64,000 nucleotides of DNA from Glycomyces tritici (GCF_030403505.1 NZ_JAUEMJ010000003.1:620001-684000); one strand, 5' to 3'; shown: positions 8,431-17,850, counted from the stretch's first letter. Numbers and translations: made by a program. The notes: generated by a model not told the origin, from the letters alone.

Positions 8431-9213
8431 GTGCCCTTCGACCTCGATCCCGGTCTGTTCGCCCTGCTCATCGCCGCGGCGATCTTCGCCGGATGGGTCG
8501 ACGCGGTCGTCGGCGGCGGCGGCCTCATCCAGCTCCCGGTGCTCCTCGTGGCGTTTCCCACAGCGCCCACCGCCCTCATGCTGGGCACGAACAAGATGGC
8601 GTCGGTCTTCGGCACCACCACCTCGGCGATCGCCTACGCCCGCAAGATCACCCTCGAGCACCGGCTCCTGTGGCCCACCGTCGGGCTCGCGCTCCTCGGC
8701 TCCGGCGCGGGGGCGCTCGCCGCGCTCTCGGTCTCCTCGGACGCGTTGAAGCCCATCATCATCGCCGTCCTGCTGGCCGTGCTCGTGCTCGTCGTCGCGA
8801 AGCCGCAGCTGGGCCTGGAGCCGAAACCGGAGCTGCACACCCGGTGGCGCGGCGCCGCCGTCATGGTCGTGTGCGGCCTGGCGATCGCCTTCTACGACGG
8901 GCTCATCGGCCCCGGCACCGGCATCTTCCTCGCCGTGGCGTTCACGACCATCCTCGGCATGGACTTCCTGGCCGCGGCCGCGCACACGAAGGTGGTCAAC
9001 GTGACCACCAACCTCGGCGCGCTCGTCGTCTTCGCGGCCCAGGACAACGTGTGGTGGCTGCTGGGCGCCGTCATGGGCCTGGGCGCGATGCTCGGCGCCT
9101 GGTTCGGCGCGCACACCGCGATGTCCAAGGGCAGCAAGTTCGTGCGCGTCGTCCTCGTGGTCGTGGTCCTCGCGCTCCTGGCCCGCCTGAGCTGGGACGT
9201 CTGGGTCCGCTAA
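8431..9213 (+). CDS. TauE/SafE-family anion exporter
   Basis: 260-residue membrane protein with about eight hydrophobic segments in the two-fold repeat typical of TauE/SafE: VDAVVGGGGLIQLPVLL near the start and YDGLIGPGTGIFLAVAF in the second half. Family members move sulfoacetate, sulfite or related anions; the substrate here is unknown. GTG at 8431 is preferred because TAACTT ends 6 bases upstream, the leaderless spacing used repeatedly in this window; GTG at 8428 is the alternative. Its stop overlaps the stop of the convergent cation exchanger by 3 bases. Confidence 0.87.
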   Translation: MPFDLDPGLFALLIAAAIFAGWVDAVVGGGGLIQLPVLLVAFPTAPTALMLGTNKMASVFGTTTSAIAYARKITLEHRLLWPTVGLALLGSGAGALAALSVSSDALKPIIIAVLLAVLVLVVAKPQLGLEPKPELHTRWRGAAVMVVCGLAIAFYDGLIGPGTGIFLAVAFTTILGMDFLAAAAHTKVVNVTTNLGALVVFAAQDNVWWLLGAVMGLGAMLGAWFGAHTAMSKGSKFVRVVLVVVVLALLARLSWDVWVR

Positions 9214-10307
9214 GGATTGATCGCCAGGAACAGGTAGGCCGCCAGCAGCACCAGGTGCACGCCGCCCTGCAGGCGCGTGGCGCGGCCGGGCACGATCGTC
9301 AGGACGCTGACGACGACGGTGAGGCCCAGCAGCACGATCTCGGTCGAGCCCAGGCCCAGCAGCAGCGGGCCGTCCATGAAGAAGGAGGCCACCGCGATCA
9401 CCGGGATGGTCAGGCCGATCGACGCGATCGCCGAGCCGTAGCCCAGGTTGATACTGGTCTGGATGCGGTTGCGCGACGCCGCGCGGATCGCCGCGATCGA
9501 CTCCGGCAGCAGCACCAGCAGCGCGATCGCCACACCCACCGAGGACGCCGGGAACCCGGCCGCGAGCACCCCGGCCTTGATCGCCGGCGACTCCGCCTTC
9601 GCCAGGCCCACGACGCCGACGAGCGCGACCATGAGCATCGCCAGGCTCAGCAGCGCCGTCTTCCCGCTCGGCGGGTCCGCGTGGTCCTCCTCCCTGACGA
9701 TCCCGTCCTCGGTCACGGGCAGGAAGAAGTCGCGGTGGCGCACCGTCTGCGTGAACACGAACAGTCCCCAGAGCGTGATCGAGGCGAGCGCGGCGAAGAC
9801 CAGCTGCGACGCCGAGTACTCGGGGCCGGCCTCGCTCGTGGTGAAGGTCGGCAGGACCAGGCCCAGCGTCGCGAGCGTGGCCACGGTGGCGAGGGCCGCG
9901 CCGCTACCCTCGGGGTTGAACAGCGTCGTGCCGAACTTGAGGGCGCCGACGAGGAGGGCGATGCCGACGATGCCGTTGGTCGTGATCATGACCGCCGCGA
10001 ACACCGTGTCGCGGGCGAGCGTCTCCGCATCGGAACCGCCGCCGGCCATGACGGTGACGATGAGCGCGACCTCGATGACCGTGACGGCGACCGCCAGGAC
10101 GAGCGAGCCGAACGGCTCGCCGACCCGGTGGGCGACGACCTCGGCGTGGTGGACCGCGGCGAGGACCGTCGCGACCAAGGCGACCGCGGCGAGGATGACG
10201 AGCGGGGCGCCGAGCTCGCGGCCCCAGACCCCGGCCAGCACCGCCATCCCCAGGATCGGCGCGATCACGGTCCAGGAGAGGAGCGGGTTGCTCTTGACGG
10301 CGGCCAT
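9210..10307 (-). CDS. Ca2+/H+ antiporter, ChaA-like (CaCA superfamily)
   Basis: 365-residue integral membrane cation/proton exchanger. The two alpha-repeats of the CaCA superfamily are visible: GEPFGSLVLAVAVTVIEVAL near residue 63 and PASSVGVAIALLVLLPESI in the second half, each with the acidic residue that coordinates the cation. About eleven hydrophobic segments. Probably exports calcium, possibly also sodium or potassium as ChaA does. It is transcribed towards TauE/SafE and divergently from the aldehyde dehydrogenase. Confidence 0.88.
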   Translation of the reverse strand: MAAVKSNPLLSWTVIAPILGMAVLAGVWGRELGAPLVILAAVALVATVLAAVHHAEVVAHRVGEPFGSLVLAVAVTVIEVALIVTVMAGGGSDAETLARDTVFAAVMITTNGIVGIALLVGALKFGTTLFNPEGSGAALATVATLATLGLVLPTFTTSEAGPEYSASQLVFAALASITLWGLFVFTQTVRHRDFFLPVTEDGIVREEDHADPPSGKTALLSLAMLMVALVGVVGLAKAESPAIKAGVLAAGFPASSVGVAIALLVLLPESIAAIRAASRNRIQTSINLGYGSAIASIGLTIPVIAVASFFMDGPLLLGLGSTEIVLLGLTVVVSVLTIVPGRATRLQGGVHLVLLAAYLFLAINP

Positions 10308-10470
10308 GGGCGCATGGTTTCACAACCCGGGCCCCAGGTCGGTGCAGTTCACGGATCGGATGGAACCGCCCACAAACCGTTGATCGTCCCCATTGTCCCT
10401 GGCAGCATGGGAGGGTCACGGGACGAATGCGGTCCTCCCGTCCCGAGCGGAATCCGGCTACGCTCATGGC

Positions 10471-11850
10471 ATGACCGGCAACGAGATTCACTCCACGGTC
10501 GAGCGCCTGCGCTCGCACTTCGCCACGGGCCGCACCAAACCGCTGCCGTGGCGGCTCGAGCAGCTCAAGGGCCTGGACCGGATGGTGCGCGAGGCCGGAG
10601 ACGAACTGGCCGACGCGCTGCGGGCCGACCTCGGCAAAGCGGCGCCCGAGTCGTTCCTCGCCGAGATCGACTTCGTGGCCGCCGAAGTGCGCGCCCTGCG
10701 CAAGCACCTGCGCACCTGGTTCCGCCCCAAGCGGGTCTACACGCCGCCGCACCTCCAGCCCGCGAAGGCCTACGTGCTGCGCGAACCCCTCGGCGTCGTC
10801 ACCGTCATCGGGCCGTTCAACTACCCCGTGCAGCTCCTCCTCGCCCCGCTCGCGGGCGCATTGGCCTGCGGCAACGCGGTGGTCGTGAAGCCGAGCGAGG
10901 CCGCGAACACGACCGCGGCCGTCCTCGAGCGGCTCATCGGCGAGTACCTCGACCCGGACGCGGTCGCGGTGATCCAGGGCGGGCCCAAGTCGACCGAGGC
11001 CCTCCTTTCGGAGCGGGTCGACCACATCTTCTTCACCGGATCGGCCCGCGTGGGCAAGGTCGTCGCGAAGGCCGCCGCCGAGCACCTCACGCCCGTCACG
11101 CTCGAACTGGGCGGGAAGAGCCCGGCGATCGTCGAGCCGGGCGCGGACCTGGCGACGGCCGCGCGGCGCATCGCCTGGGGCAAGTTCATGAACGCCGGCC
11201 AGACCTGCATCGCCCCCGACTACGTGCTCGCCGTCGACGGCGTCGGCCCCGAACTGGAGAGGCACCTCGCCGAGGCGGTGCGGGAGATGTACGGGCACGC
11301 CCCGGCCGACAGCCCCGACTTCGGGCGCATCATCTCAGAGCGCGCCTTCGACCGGCTCGCGCGGTTCCTCGAGGAGGGGCGGCTCGTGTGCGGCGGCGGG
11401 CACAACCGCGACCAGAGGTACATCGCCCCCACCGTGCTGGCCGACATCACGCCCGGCGACGCGGTCATGGGCGAGGAGGTCTTCGGGCCGATCCTGCCGA
11501 TCCTCACCGTGGACACCCTGGACGAGGCGATCGCCTTCGTCAACCAGGGCGAGAAGCCGCTCGCGCTGTACGCCTTCACGAACTCGGACCTGACGCGGCG
11601 CAAGCTCCTGACCCGCACCGCGTCCGGGGCGGTCGGCTTCAACGTGCCGATGGCGCACATCGACGTGCCGGGCCTGCCGTTCGGCGGGGTCGGGCACTCC
11701 GGGCTCGGCGCCTACCACGGGAAGGCCTCGATCGAGACGTTCAGCCACGCGAAGTCGGTGCTGGACAAGCCGTTGGCGCCCGACACGATGCGAGTCGTGT
11801 ACCCGCCGTTCACCCAGATCAAGGAGCAGGTGCTGCGGCGCCTGCGCTAG
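10471..11850 (+). CDS. Aldehyde dehydrogenase, class 3-like
   Basis: 459-residue NAD(P)-dependent aldehyde dehydrogenase, cytoplasmic, closest in style to the ALDH3/fatty-aldehyde group (PLPWRLEQLKGLDRM at the N-terminus and a short overall length). The general base Glu212 lies in LELGGKSP and the nucleophile Cys246 in GQTCIAPDY, 34 residues apart as usual. The FNYP and KPSEAANT cofactor segments are present. The ATG at 10471 is chosen because TACGCT ends 6 bases upstream (leaderless pattern); the frame is open 26 codons further up without a ribosome site. Converges on a MarR gene. Substrate unknown. Confidence 0.92.
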   Translation: MTGNEIHSTVERLRSHFATGRTKPLPWRLEQLKGLDRMVREAGDELADALRADLGKAAPESFLAEIDFVAAEVRALRKHLRTWFRPKRVYTPPHLQPAKAYVLREPLGVVTVIGPFNYPVQLLLAPLAGALACGNAVVVKPSEAANTTAAVLERLIGEYLDPDAVAVIQGGPKSTEALLSERVDHIFFTGSARVGKVVAKAAAEHLTPVTLELGGKSPAIVEPGADLATAARRIAWGKFMNAGQTCIAPDYVLAVDGVGPELERHLAEAVREMYGHAPADSPDFGRIISERAFDRLARFLEEGRLVCGGGHNRDQRYIAPTVLADITPGDAVMGEEVFGPILPILTVDTLDEAIAFVNQGEKPLALYAFTNSDLTRRKLLTRTASGAVGFNVPMAHIDVPGLPFGGVGHSGLGAYHGKASIETFSHAKSVLDKPLAPDTMRVVYPPFTQIKEQVLRRLR

Positions 11851-11857
11851 AGGGCGC

Positions 11858-12334
11858 CTAGGCGTCGCCCGCGAGGTGGGCGTTGATGAGGCCGAGCAGC
11901 CGGAACAGCTCCCGGCGCTCGGCCTGGCTGAGCGGGGCCATGATGCGCTCGTTGACCCCTTCGAGGACCTCGTCGAGCTCGGCGAGGCGCCCGCCCCCGG
12001 CGTCGGTGAGGGTGATGACGTTGCGGCGCTTGTCGGCCGGGTCGGGCGCGCGCCGGATCAGGCCGGTCTCTTCGAGCTCGTTGAGGACGGCCACCAGATC
12101 GCTGCGGTAGACGCGGGTGCGGTCGGCGAGCTGCGACTGGCTGGCGGGCCCGAACTCGGCGAGCGCGGCGAGCACCAGGAAGTGGTCGCGGCGGGCCCCG
12201 ATCGCGCCGAGGGCCGCGCCGGAGACCTTGCCCATCTGCGCGCCGGTCATGCCCATGAGGCGCTGGATCTGACGCTTGAAGCGCTCGGGCGTCGCATCGC
12301 CCCGGTCGAACCGCAGTTCAGCGTCGGTTTCCAT
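11858..12334 (-). CDS. MarR-family transcriptional regulator
   Basis: 158-residue winged-helix regulator. The DNA-binding core is about residues 45-125 (HFLVLAALAEFG, SQSQLADRTRVYRSDLVAVL as recognition region, RRAPDPADKRRNVITLT as wing). TAGGCT lies 6 bases before the ATG, so it is probably leaderless, and a perfect inverted repeat just upstream suggests autorepression. It ends 7 bases from the convergent aldehyde dehydrogenase stop. MarR proteins often respond to phenolics or oxidants; the ligand is unknown. Confidence 0.92.
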   Translation of the reverse strand: METDAELRFDRGDATPERFKRQIQRLMGMTGAQMGKVSGAALGAIGARRDHFLVLAALAEFGPASQSQLADRTRVYRSDLVAVLNELEETGLIRRAPDPADKRRNVITLTDAGGGRLAELDEVLEGVNERIMAPLSQAERRELFRLLGLINAHLAGDA

Positions 12335-12340
12335 GCGCCC

Positions 12341-12372
12341 AGCCTACCGCAACGGCGTTAGCAGGACTAACG
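12341..12372 (-). promoter_or_regulatory. marR promoter and operator
   Basis: -10 box TAGGCT (complement of 12341-12346), 6 bases before the MarR ATG, and an inverted repeat CGTTAG-N5-CTAACG at 12356-12372 covering the -35 zone. The position fits autorepression. Confidence 0.6.
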
Positions 12373-12401
12373 ATGCGCGTTCGCCCCGGGAACGAAAACG
12401 A

Positions 12402-12432
12402 GCCCTGGCCGGCGGTGACGCCGACCAGGGCC
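12402..12432 (-). terminator. Kinase-gene terminator
   Basis: 13-bp stem (GCCCTGGCCGGCG, one mismatch) with loop GTGA. Read on the minus strand it is followed by CGTTTTCG, a T-rich run. It ends the Ser/Thr kinase transcript. The remaining gap to 12568 holds a near-perfect dyad TGGCATGATCATACCA (12454-12469) of unknown role. Confidence 0.7.
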
Positions 12433-12568
12433 CATACCCCTCGAAGACAAGTCTGGCATGATCATACCAACCCACTTGCGCGCGCTATAGGCGGGCAGGT
12501 GGACGCGGATCACCCACGCTCCCAAGGGTTTTGTAGCGATCACCGGACCCACTGAGTCCATTTCGGAC

Positions 12569-14656
12569 CTACAGGTACCGCCAGCAGACGGTGTAGGCGT
12601 GGTCGGGGAAGTCGTAGCTCTCCCACGTGCTCCACCCGTCGTCACCGCACCAGTCCAAGTTCTCGTACTCGTCGATCCGGCCCGTCACATAGGTGTTCGC
12701 GTCGTCGCAGTCGGCGAAGTGGAACAGCGCCGTCCCGGCGTCCGGGTCGCCGCTCATCGACATGCAGTCATCCTGCGACGCGTACCCCATGTCGTCGGGG
12801 TAGATCATGCTCAGGCACAGCACCACGTCCAGATAGGCCTGACCGGTGGTGAACGTGTAGTTCTGGTTGTAGTACGCCGACTCCGTGCACGAAGCCGGGT
12901 CACTCACGCCCTCCAGCCGCTCCAGCACCTCGAACGCGCCCTCCTGGCAGTCGATCGGGTACCACTCGGAGACGCTGTCGTTCGGACCGAACACGCACTC
13001 GCCGACCTCGGCGTGGTACGCCTCCCCGTTGGCGTGCAGGAAGCTCAGGCACAGCACCAGGTTCGCGTCCGAGGACGAGACGCTCGTGGTCAGATTGTCG
13101 ACCCCGTCGCACGAGGCCAGATCCGTGGTGTCGTAGACGATCTCGACCACCTCGAAGCTCCCGTCCTCGCAAGCGGAGGTCTCGAGGTCGGCGGTGTCCT
13201 CGTCGCCGTAGTCCCAGAAGCAGTCGCCGACCGCCGCATTCGCGATCGGGTCCGTCTCGGTGTCGACCGGCTCGGTGGTCTCCTCACCGCCCAGGCCGCT
13301 GTCGTCACCGGTATCGGCCTCGTCCGCCGTCCCCTCGCCCGCGGTGTAGTCCGGATCCTTGCCGTCGCCGTCACCGAGGTTGGGGAGGATCACGACCAGC
13401 GCGATGACGACCACGGCCAGCACCGCGAGCACCGCGTACATCACCGTGCGGTCAGGCTTCCGGCCCTGCGGCGGGTAGTACGGCCCGCCCGGCGGCAGCA
13501 CCGGCCCGCCCGGCTGGGTCGGCCCGCCCACGGGCGCGTACCCCGGGCTCGGGGCGTACCCCGGGGCGGACGGCGCGTAGCCGGGCTGCGCGGCCGGAAC
13601 GGGCGAATACCCTTGCGGCGCCGACATGTTGTAGGACGCGGGCGGCTCGGGCGTGTAGTTGATCGTCGACGGCTCCGACAGGCCCGGCTGCGACGCGGCG
13701 GGCACGATGCCGGGGCCGAACATCACCACCGTCCGGTTGGGCCGCACCATGGTGTCCCAGCCGTTGCGGCGGGCGAGGTCGGCGACCTCGGCGCGCTGCC
13801 GCTGCTCGATCGCGGCGACGGCCGGCGGCCACGGCGCGGCGAGCGGCTCGCCGATCCGCAGCACGAGCTCGGCGGCGCTGACGCGCTGGTCGGCCTGCTT
13901 GCGCACGCACGGCTCGACGAGGTACCGCAGGGCCTCGGGGAGGCGTTCGAGGCCGGGGTCGCCGTTGACGACGCGGTTCATGACCTCGTAGAGCGCCTCG
14001 GCGTCGAAGGGGTTCACGCCGGTGCTCGCAGTGATGACGGTGGTGCCCAGGGAGAACAGGTCGGACGCGGCGCCGACGGGCTGGCGGGTCACCTGCTCGG
14101 GCGACATGAACGCGGGGGCGCCGATGACCGCGCCGGTCTGGGTGATCGAGGCGTCCCCGCCGGCCTCCTCGGTGATGCGGGCGATGCCGAAGTCGATGAG
14201 GCGCACGCCGTCCTCGGTGAGGATCACGTTGGAGGGCTTGAGGTCCCGGTGCACCACGCCGTACGAGTGGATCTCGGCGAGCGCGGCGGCGAGGCCGTGC
14301 ATGAGGCGGCGCGCGGACGCCTCGTCCAAGGGGCCGTTGGCGTTCAGGGCCTCGGCGAGGGTGGGGCCGTGGAAGAACTCGGAGGCGAGCCAGGGTTCGG
14401 GGGCGTGCTCGTCCGACGCGAGGACGGCGGCGGTCCAGCGGCTGGCGGCGACTTCGCGGGAGGTGATGACCTCGCGGCGGAAGCGGTACCGGAACTGCGG
14501 GTCGTGGAGGAGATGCGGGCGCATGACCTTGAGCGCCACCAGCTGTCCGTCGCCGGCGGCGGCGAGGAGGACACGGCCCATGCCTCCCTCGCCGAGTTCG
14601 GCGAGGACCCGGTAGGGCCCGATCTCCCGCGGTTCGTCATCGCGGAGTGGCTTCAT
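12569..14656 (-). CDS. Membrane Ser/Thr kinase, three Cys-rich outer repeats
   Basis: 695-residue Hanks-type kinase. Cytoplasmic kinase domain at residues 14-280: glycine loop LGEGGMG (21-27), Lys43, HRDLKPSN with Asp138, DFG (155-157), APAFMSPEQ. Next comes a Pro/Gly/Tyr-rich linker, one membrane helix (about 405-425), and an acidic outer segment. The rest is three consecutive repeats of about 65-80 residues, each with four cysteines in the order xGxC, xC, SC/WC and LC/VC, probably disulfide-bonded sensor modules rather than PASTA domains. ATG at 14656 has AGGAG 7 bases upstream. Likely senses an extracellular or envelope signal. No phosphatase or cell-division genes adjoin it. Confidence 0.93.
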   Translation of the reverse strand: MKPLRDDEPREIGPYRVLAELGEGGMGRVLLAAAGDGQLVALKVMRPHLLHDPQFRYRFRREVITSREVAASRWTAAVLASDEHAPEPWLASEFFHGPTLAEALNANGPLDEASARRLMHGLAAALAEIHSYGVVHRDLKPSNVILTEDGVRLIDFGIARITEEAGGDASITQTGAVIGAPAFMSPEQVTRQPVGAASDLFSLGTTVITASTGVNPFDAEALYEVMNRVVNGDPGLERLPEALRYLVEPCVRKQADQRVSAAELVLRIGEPLAAPWPPAVAAIEQRQRAEVADLARRNGWDTMVRPNRTVVMFGPGIVPAASQPGLSEPSTINYTPEPPASYNMSAPQGYSPVPAAQPGYAPSAPGYAPSPGYAPVGGPTQPGGPVLPPGGPYYPPQGRKPDRTVMYAVLAVLAVVVIALVVILPNLGDGDGKDPDYTAGEGTADEADTGDDSGLGGEETTEPVDTETDPIANAAVGDCFWDYGDEDTADLETSACEDGSFEVVEIVYDTTDLASCDGVDNLTTSVSSSDANLVLCLSFLHANGEAYHAEVGECVFGPNDSVSEWYPIDCQEGAFEVLERLEGVSDPASCTESAYYNQNYTFTTGQAYLDVVLCLSMIYPDDMGYASQDDCMSMSGDPDAGTALFHFADCDDANTYVTGRIDEYENLDWCGDDGWSTWESYDFPDHAYTVCWRYL

Positions 14657-14850
14657 GCGACGGCTCCTGAATTCGGCGGTTCCCAATGATTCGCAACGCT
14701 AGAACCCCCCGTCACAACTCTGTCATGACGGCGGGACGTCTATATCCCCAATTCAGGCCAGGTTGCAGGGGCGGCCGGGCTCCAGCCGATGCGCTGCGGT
14801 CGAAGTGCCCGGGCCGATGCGCCCGTACCGACGCGTCCGGGCCGGTGCGC

Positions 14851-15885
14851 TCAGTCGAACCGGCGCAGGACGACCGTGATTTCGTTGCGGTTGTGCCGCA
14901 ACTGGCGCGCGAACTCGATGTCGTAGGCGGTGCCGAGGATCGCGAAGGACTCGTCGATCTGCTCCAGGACGCGGTGGCTGCCGGTCTTGAGGGTGGTGAC
15001 GGCGACGCCGTACGGGTTGAGGAGCCGGGCGGAGTCGACCATGAGGCGGCTGGAGCGATCGGGGCTCATCTTCATGTCGTTCACGAGAAGATCGAACCGG
15101 CTCCTGGTGTCGCGCAGGAAGTTCCCGGCGGTCGTCCGCTCGTGCACGACGCCCGGCAGCTTCAGGACCCGCGGGTCGAGGTCGCCGGGGTCGACGGCGG
15201 TGGTGCGGTAGCCGCGCTCGGCGAGGAGGCGCGTCCAGCCGCCGGGGGCCGCGCCGTAGTCGAGGGCGGTGCCCTTGGGTTCGACGCCCTCGTCGATCGG
15301 GTGGGCCTTGAACAGCTCCTCGAGCTTGAACTCGGCGCGGGAGATCTGCTCGGGGGTCTTGGAGAGGCGCACTTCGCCGCCGGGCCAGGAGGAGAGGCTG
15401 TCGGCGACGCGGTTGACGCCCGCGATCGCGGTCTTGGGCGTGAAGCAGATGGAGACGGCGATGGGGCTGCCGGTGCGGGTCACCTGGTAGCCGCGGTCGG
15501 TGAGGACCTGCGCGGCCTTCTCCCAGGCGTCGTGGCGGCTGAACTTGTAGGCGGTCTTGCCGCTGAGCCAGATCTGGAGGGAGACCTCGGGGCCGGCGTT
15601 GTACTCGCGGATGGCGGTGTCGAGGAAGTCGACGACCGTGTCGAGCCCGGCGGCGGCGTGGTCGTACTCGGCGACGACGTTGGTGAGGTGCCGGGGGAAG
15701 ACGAGCGGGACCTGGCGGGCGAGGGCCGCGATGTCCGCGGCGGTCGTGTGCGCGGCTTCGAGGACGAAGGACTCCTCGCCGACGCGGCGGACCTCGACGG
15801 CGTCCTCGACGTGGCGGAGCAGCTCGTCCTTGGCGACGGGCCAGGAGTCGGCCGCCATGGAGAGCAGGGTCTTGCGTGTTGCCAT
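14851..15885 (-). CDS. RlmM-like rRNA 2'-O-methyltransferase
   Basis: 344-residue SAM-dependent methyltransferase. The N-terminal half (1-160) looks like a THUMP-type RNA-binding region. The C-terminal half is an FtsJ-like Rossmann fold with the SAM motif LDYGAAPGGWTRLLAERG and VVHERTTAGNF, LLVNDMKMSP. The catalytic Lys-Asp-Lys-Glu set of 2'-O-methyltransferases is plausible from K188-type, NDMKM, LKTG and NEITV positions. RlmM modifies C2498 of 23S rRNA; whether this homologue has the same target is unknown. The ATG has GAGGGA upstream. The frame runs upstream into the tRNA gene and that extension is not coding. Confidence 0.8.
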   Translation of the reverse strand: MATRKTLLSMAADSWPVAKDELLRHVEDAVEVRRVGEESFVLEAAHTTAADIAALARQVPLVFPRHLTNVVAEYDHAAAGLDTVVDFLDTAIREYNAGPEVSLQIWLSGKTAYKFSRHDAWEKAAQVLTDRGYQVTRTGSPIAVSICFTPKTAIAGVNRVADSLSSWPGGEVRLSKTPEQISRAEFKLEELFKAHPIDEGVEPKGTALDYGAAPGGWTRLLAERGYRTTAVDPGDLDPRVLKLPGVVHERTTAGNFLRDTRSRFDLLVNDMKMSPDRSSRLMVDSARLLNPYGVAVTTLKTGSHRVLEQIDESFAILGTAYDIEFARQLRHNRNEITVVLRRFD

Positions 15886-16004
15886 GCCGGTTCCCTCGGT
15901 GTTCGGCGGACGCCCGCCGCGTGTCGGGGACATTCGCGACCAGTGTAGGCATCGCGGGCGCTCATCTCCCGCGACGGCGGCATGTCCGCAGTCACAGGCG
16001 CATG

Positions 16005-16038
16005 AAAAATCCCCGTCCGCCTCGCGGCGTCCGGGGAT
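16005..16038 (-). terminator. tRNA-Phe terminator
   Basis: Stem ATCCCCG...CGGGGAT with an inner CGCC/GGCG part, followed on the minus strand by five T residues. It lies 7 bases beyond the tRNA 3' end: a classic intrinsic terminator. Confidence 0.85.
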
Positions 16039-16044
16039 TCTCGG

Positions 16045-16121
16045 TGGTGGCCAGGGCCGGGATCGAACCGGCGACCTACCGCTTTTCAGGCGGTCGCTCG
16101 TACCAACTGAGCTACCTGGCC
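16045..16121 (-). tRNA. tRNA-Phe (GAA), CCA encoded
   Basis: Complete cloverleaf on the minus strand: acceptor GGCCAGG/CCTGGCC, D-arm GCTC/GAGC, anticodon stem ACCGC/GCGGT with loop CTGAAAA (anticodon GAA at 16087-16085), T-arm GCCGG TTCGATC CCGGC, discriminator A and encoded CCA. Confidence 0.97.
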
Positions 16122-16358
16122 AGGAAGTGCGTTCGCGCGCACCGCCGTGAACACTGTACAGCACCCCCGGCCACCTGCTCCAAGCGGTATTGCCGGGCCC
16201 GCGGCGGGGCGAGTCGGCCCCTCCGGGCCGCCCGGCGGCGGCCCTTTCGCCTGCTCGCAGGGGCCGAGGCCAAGGGCTGCAACCCCTTTCCGAGGCGTGA
16301 TCACGTGCGTCGCCCTACGCGAGTAGCGTAATGGGACCCTACCCCCGAGGAGGTTTCT

Positions 16359-17606
16359 GTGACCCGACTCGCTGCCACGCCACCCATGGGCTGGAATTCA
16401 TGGGACGTGTACGGAACTTCGGTGACCGAAGCCGAGATCCGCGCCAACGCCGCCTTCATCGCCGAGCACATGGCCGGGCACGGCTGGGAGTACGTGGTCG
16501 TCGACATCCAGTGGTACGACCCCGCGGCCCGCGCCGGCGGCTACAACCTCGGAACCCGCCTCACCCTCGACGAGTACGGCCTCCCCCAGCCGGCCCCGAA
16601 CCGCTTCCCCTCGTCCGCCGGCGGGGCCGGGTTCAAGCCGCTGGCCGACTACGTGCACTCCCTGGGCCTGAAGTTCGGCGTCCACATCCTGCGTGGCGTG
16701 CCCCGGCAGGCGGTCGCGGCGGACACCCCGATCAGGGGCAGCGAGTACTCGGCGGCGCAGATCCCCGACCGCGAGCGGGTCTCCTCGTGGATCGACGACA
16801 ACTGGGGCATCGACCACTCCCACCCGGGCGGGCAGGCGTACTACGACGCGCTGGTGCGCCAGTTCGCGGCGTGGGGCGTCGACTACATCAAGGCCGACGA
16901 CATGATCGCGCCTTACTGGGAGGACGAGGTGGAGGCGTTCTGGCACGCGGTCGACCGCGCCGACCGGGACATCGTGCTCAGCCTCTCCCCTGGGATGAGC
17001 CTTTCCACCGAGCACGCGCAGCACCTGCAGGAGCACTCGCACCTGTGGCGGATCTCGGCGGACCTGTGGGACCGCTGGCGCGACATCGACACCCAGTTCG
17101 ACCTGCTGCGCGACTGGGCCCCGTTCGCGGGCCCGGGCCATTGGCCGGACGCGGACATGCTCCCGGTGGGCCGCATGGGCCTCCGCGCGGAGGTCGGCGA
17201 GCCCCGGCAGAGCCTGCTGACCCCCGACGAGCAGCGGACGATGCTCACCCTGTGGTGCATCGCCCGGTCACCGCTCATGGTCGGCGCGGACCTGCCCGGC
17301 TCGAGCGCTGAAACGATCGAACTGCTGACGAACCCGGAGGTTCTGGCGGCCCAGCGGCACAGCGCGGGGGCCAAGGAGGTCTGGCGCGAGGGCCGGCACG
17401 TGGCCTGGGCTTCGGCAGACGGCGCGTTCGCGGCGGTCTTCAACCGGAGTTCGGAAGCGGCCGAGCTGCACCTGCCGTGGGCCGACCTCGGGCTGGACCG
17501 CCCTGAGCGGATGCGCGACTGCTGGCACCGCTCGGACATCGTGCCCGGGGACCACCTGCGGGCAAAGCTCCAGCCGCACAGCGCGGCGCTGTTCCGCTTG
17601 CGCTGA
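16359..17606 (+). CDS. Alpha-galactosidase (GH27)
   Basis: 415-residue glycoside hydrolase of family 27, cleaving terminal alpha-galactosides (or alpha-N-acetylgalactosamine). A (beta/alpha)8 barrel is indicated by TPPMGWNSWDVYG at the start, VVVDIQWY, and YIKADDM with the nucleophile Asp180; the RISADLWDRW segment at 231-240 carries the probable acid/base Asp. No signal peptide, so it acts in the cytoplasm on imported sugar. GTG at 16359 has GAGGAGG 6 bases upstream. A short beta-sandwich C-terminal domain follows the barrel. It stands alone, with no transporter next to it. Confidence 0.9.
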   Translation: MTRLAATPPMGWNSWDVYGTSVTEAEIRANAAFIAEHMAGHGWEYVVVDIQWYDPAARAGGYNLGTRLTLDEYGLPQPAPNRFPSSAGGAGFKPLADYVHSLGLKFGVHILRGVPRQAVAADTPIRGSEYSAAQIPDRERVSSWIDDNWGIDHSHPGGQAYYDALVRQFAAWGVDYIKADDMIAPYWEDEVEAFWHAVDRADRDIVLSLSPGMSLSTEHAQHLQEHSHLWRISADLWDRWRDIDTQFDLLRDWAPFAGPGHWPDADMLPVGRMGLRAEVGEPRQSLLTPDEQRTMLTLWCIARSPLMVGADLPGSSAETIELLTNPEVLAAQRHSAGAKEVWREGRHVAWASADGAFAAVFNRSSEAAELHLPWADLGLDRPERMRDCWHRSDIVPGDHLRAKLQPHSAALFRLR

Positions 17607-17726
17607 GCGGTCATCGTTCATTAGGCCGGCCTGGAGCCGGTGAATAGTCGTGTTGCGGGCGGTCGGGCTGGTCTGCCCGGCCGCCCGCTGGTGTTCCTCC
17701 GTGGAGGGGGTGTGGCCCGTGCGGGG

Positions 17727-17799
17727 ACTGCGCGCGGCCGGATTGCCGCGCGCAGTCTCGGTATGGTGGCGTTCGCGATTCCCTCTATATCGCCACCAT
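17727..17799. repeat. Two adjacent strong hairpins
   Basis: ACTGCGCGCGGC (17727-17738) pairs perfectly with 17745-17756, and ATGGTGGCG (17763-17771) pairs perfectly with 17791-17799. They sit in the 780-base gap after the alpha-galactosidase. The first may act as its terminator; the second encloses an AT-rich loop. Confidence 0.6.
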
Positions 17800-17850
17800 C
17801 CCGCAAGGCCACGTGGCGTTTTTGTATCAAGGCTGACACATGCCGTAGTT

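Noticed and set aside
12599..14689. A 696-codon open frame antisense to the Ser/Thr kinase, and many similar long antisense frames (for example 2191-3489, 23133-25349, 57839-59338).
   Set aside because: They are shadows caused by high GC at third codon positions; amino-acid content is low-complexity Arg/Gly/Ala/Asp and each lies opposite a well-supported gene.
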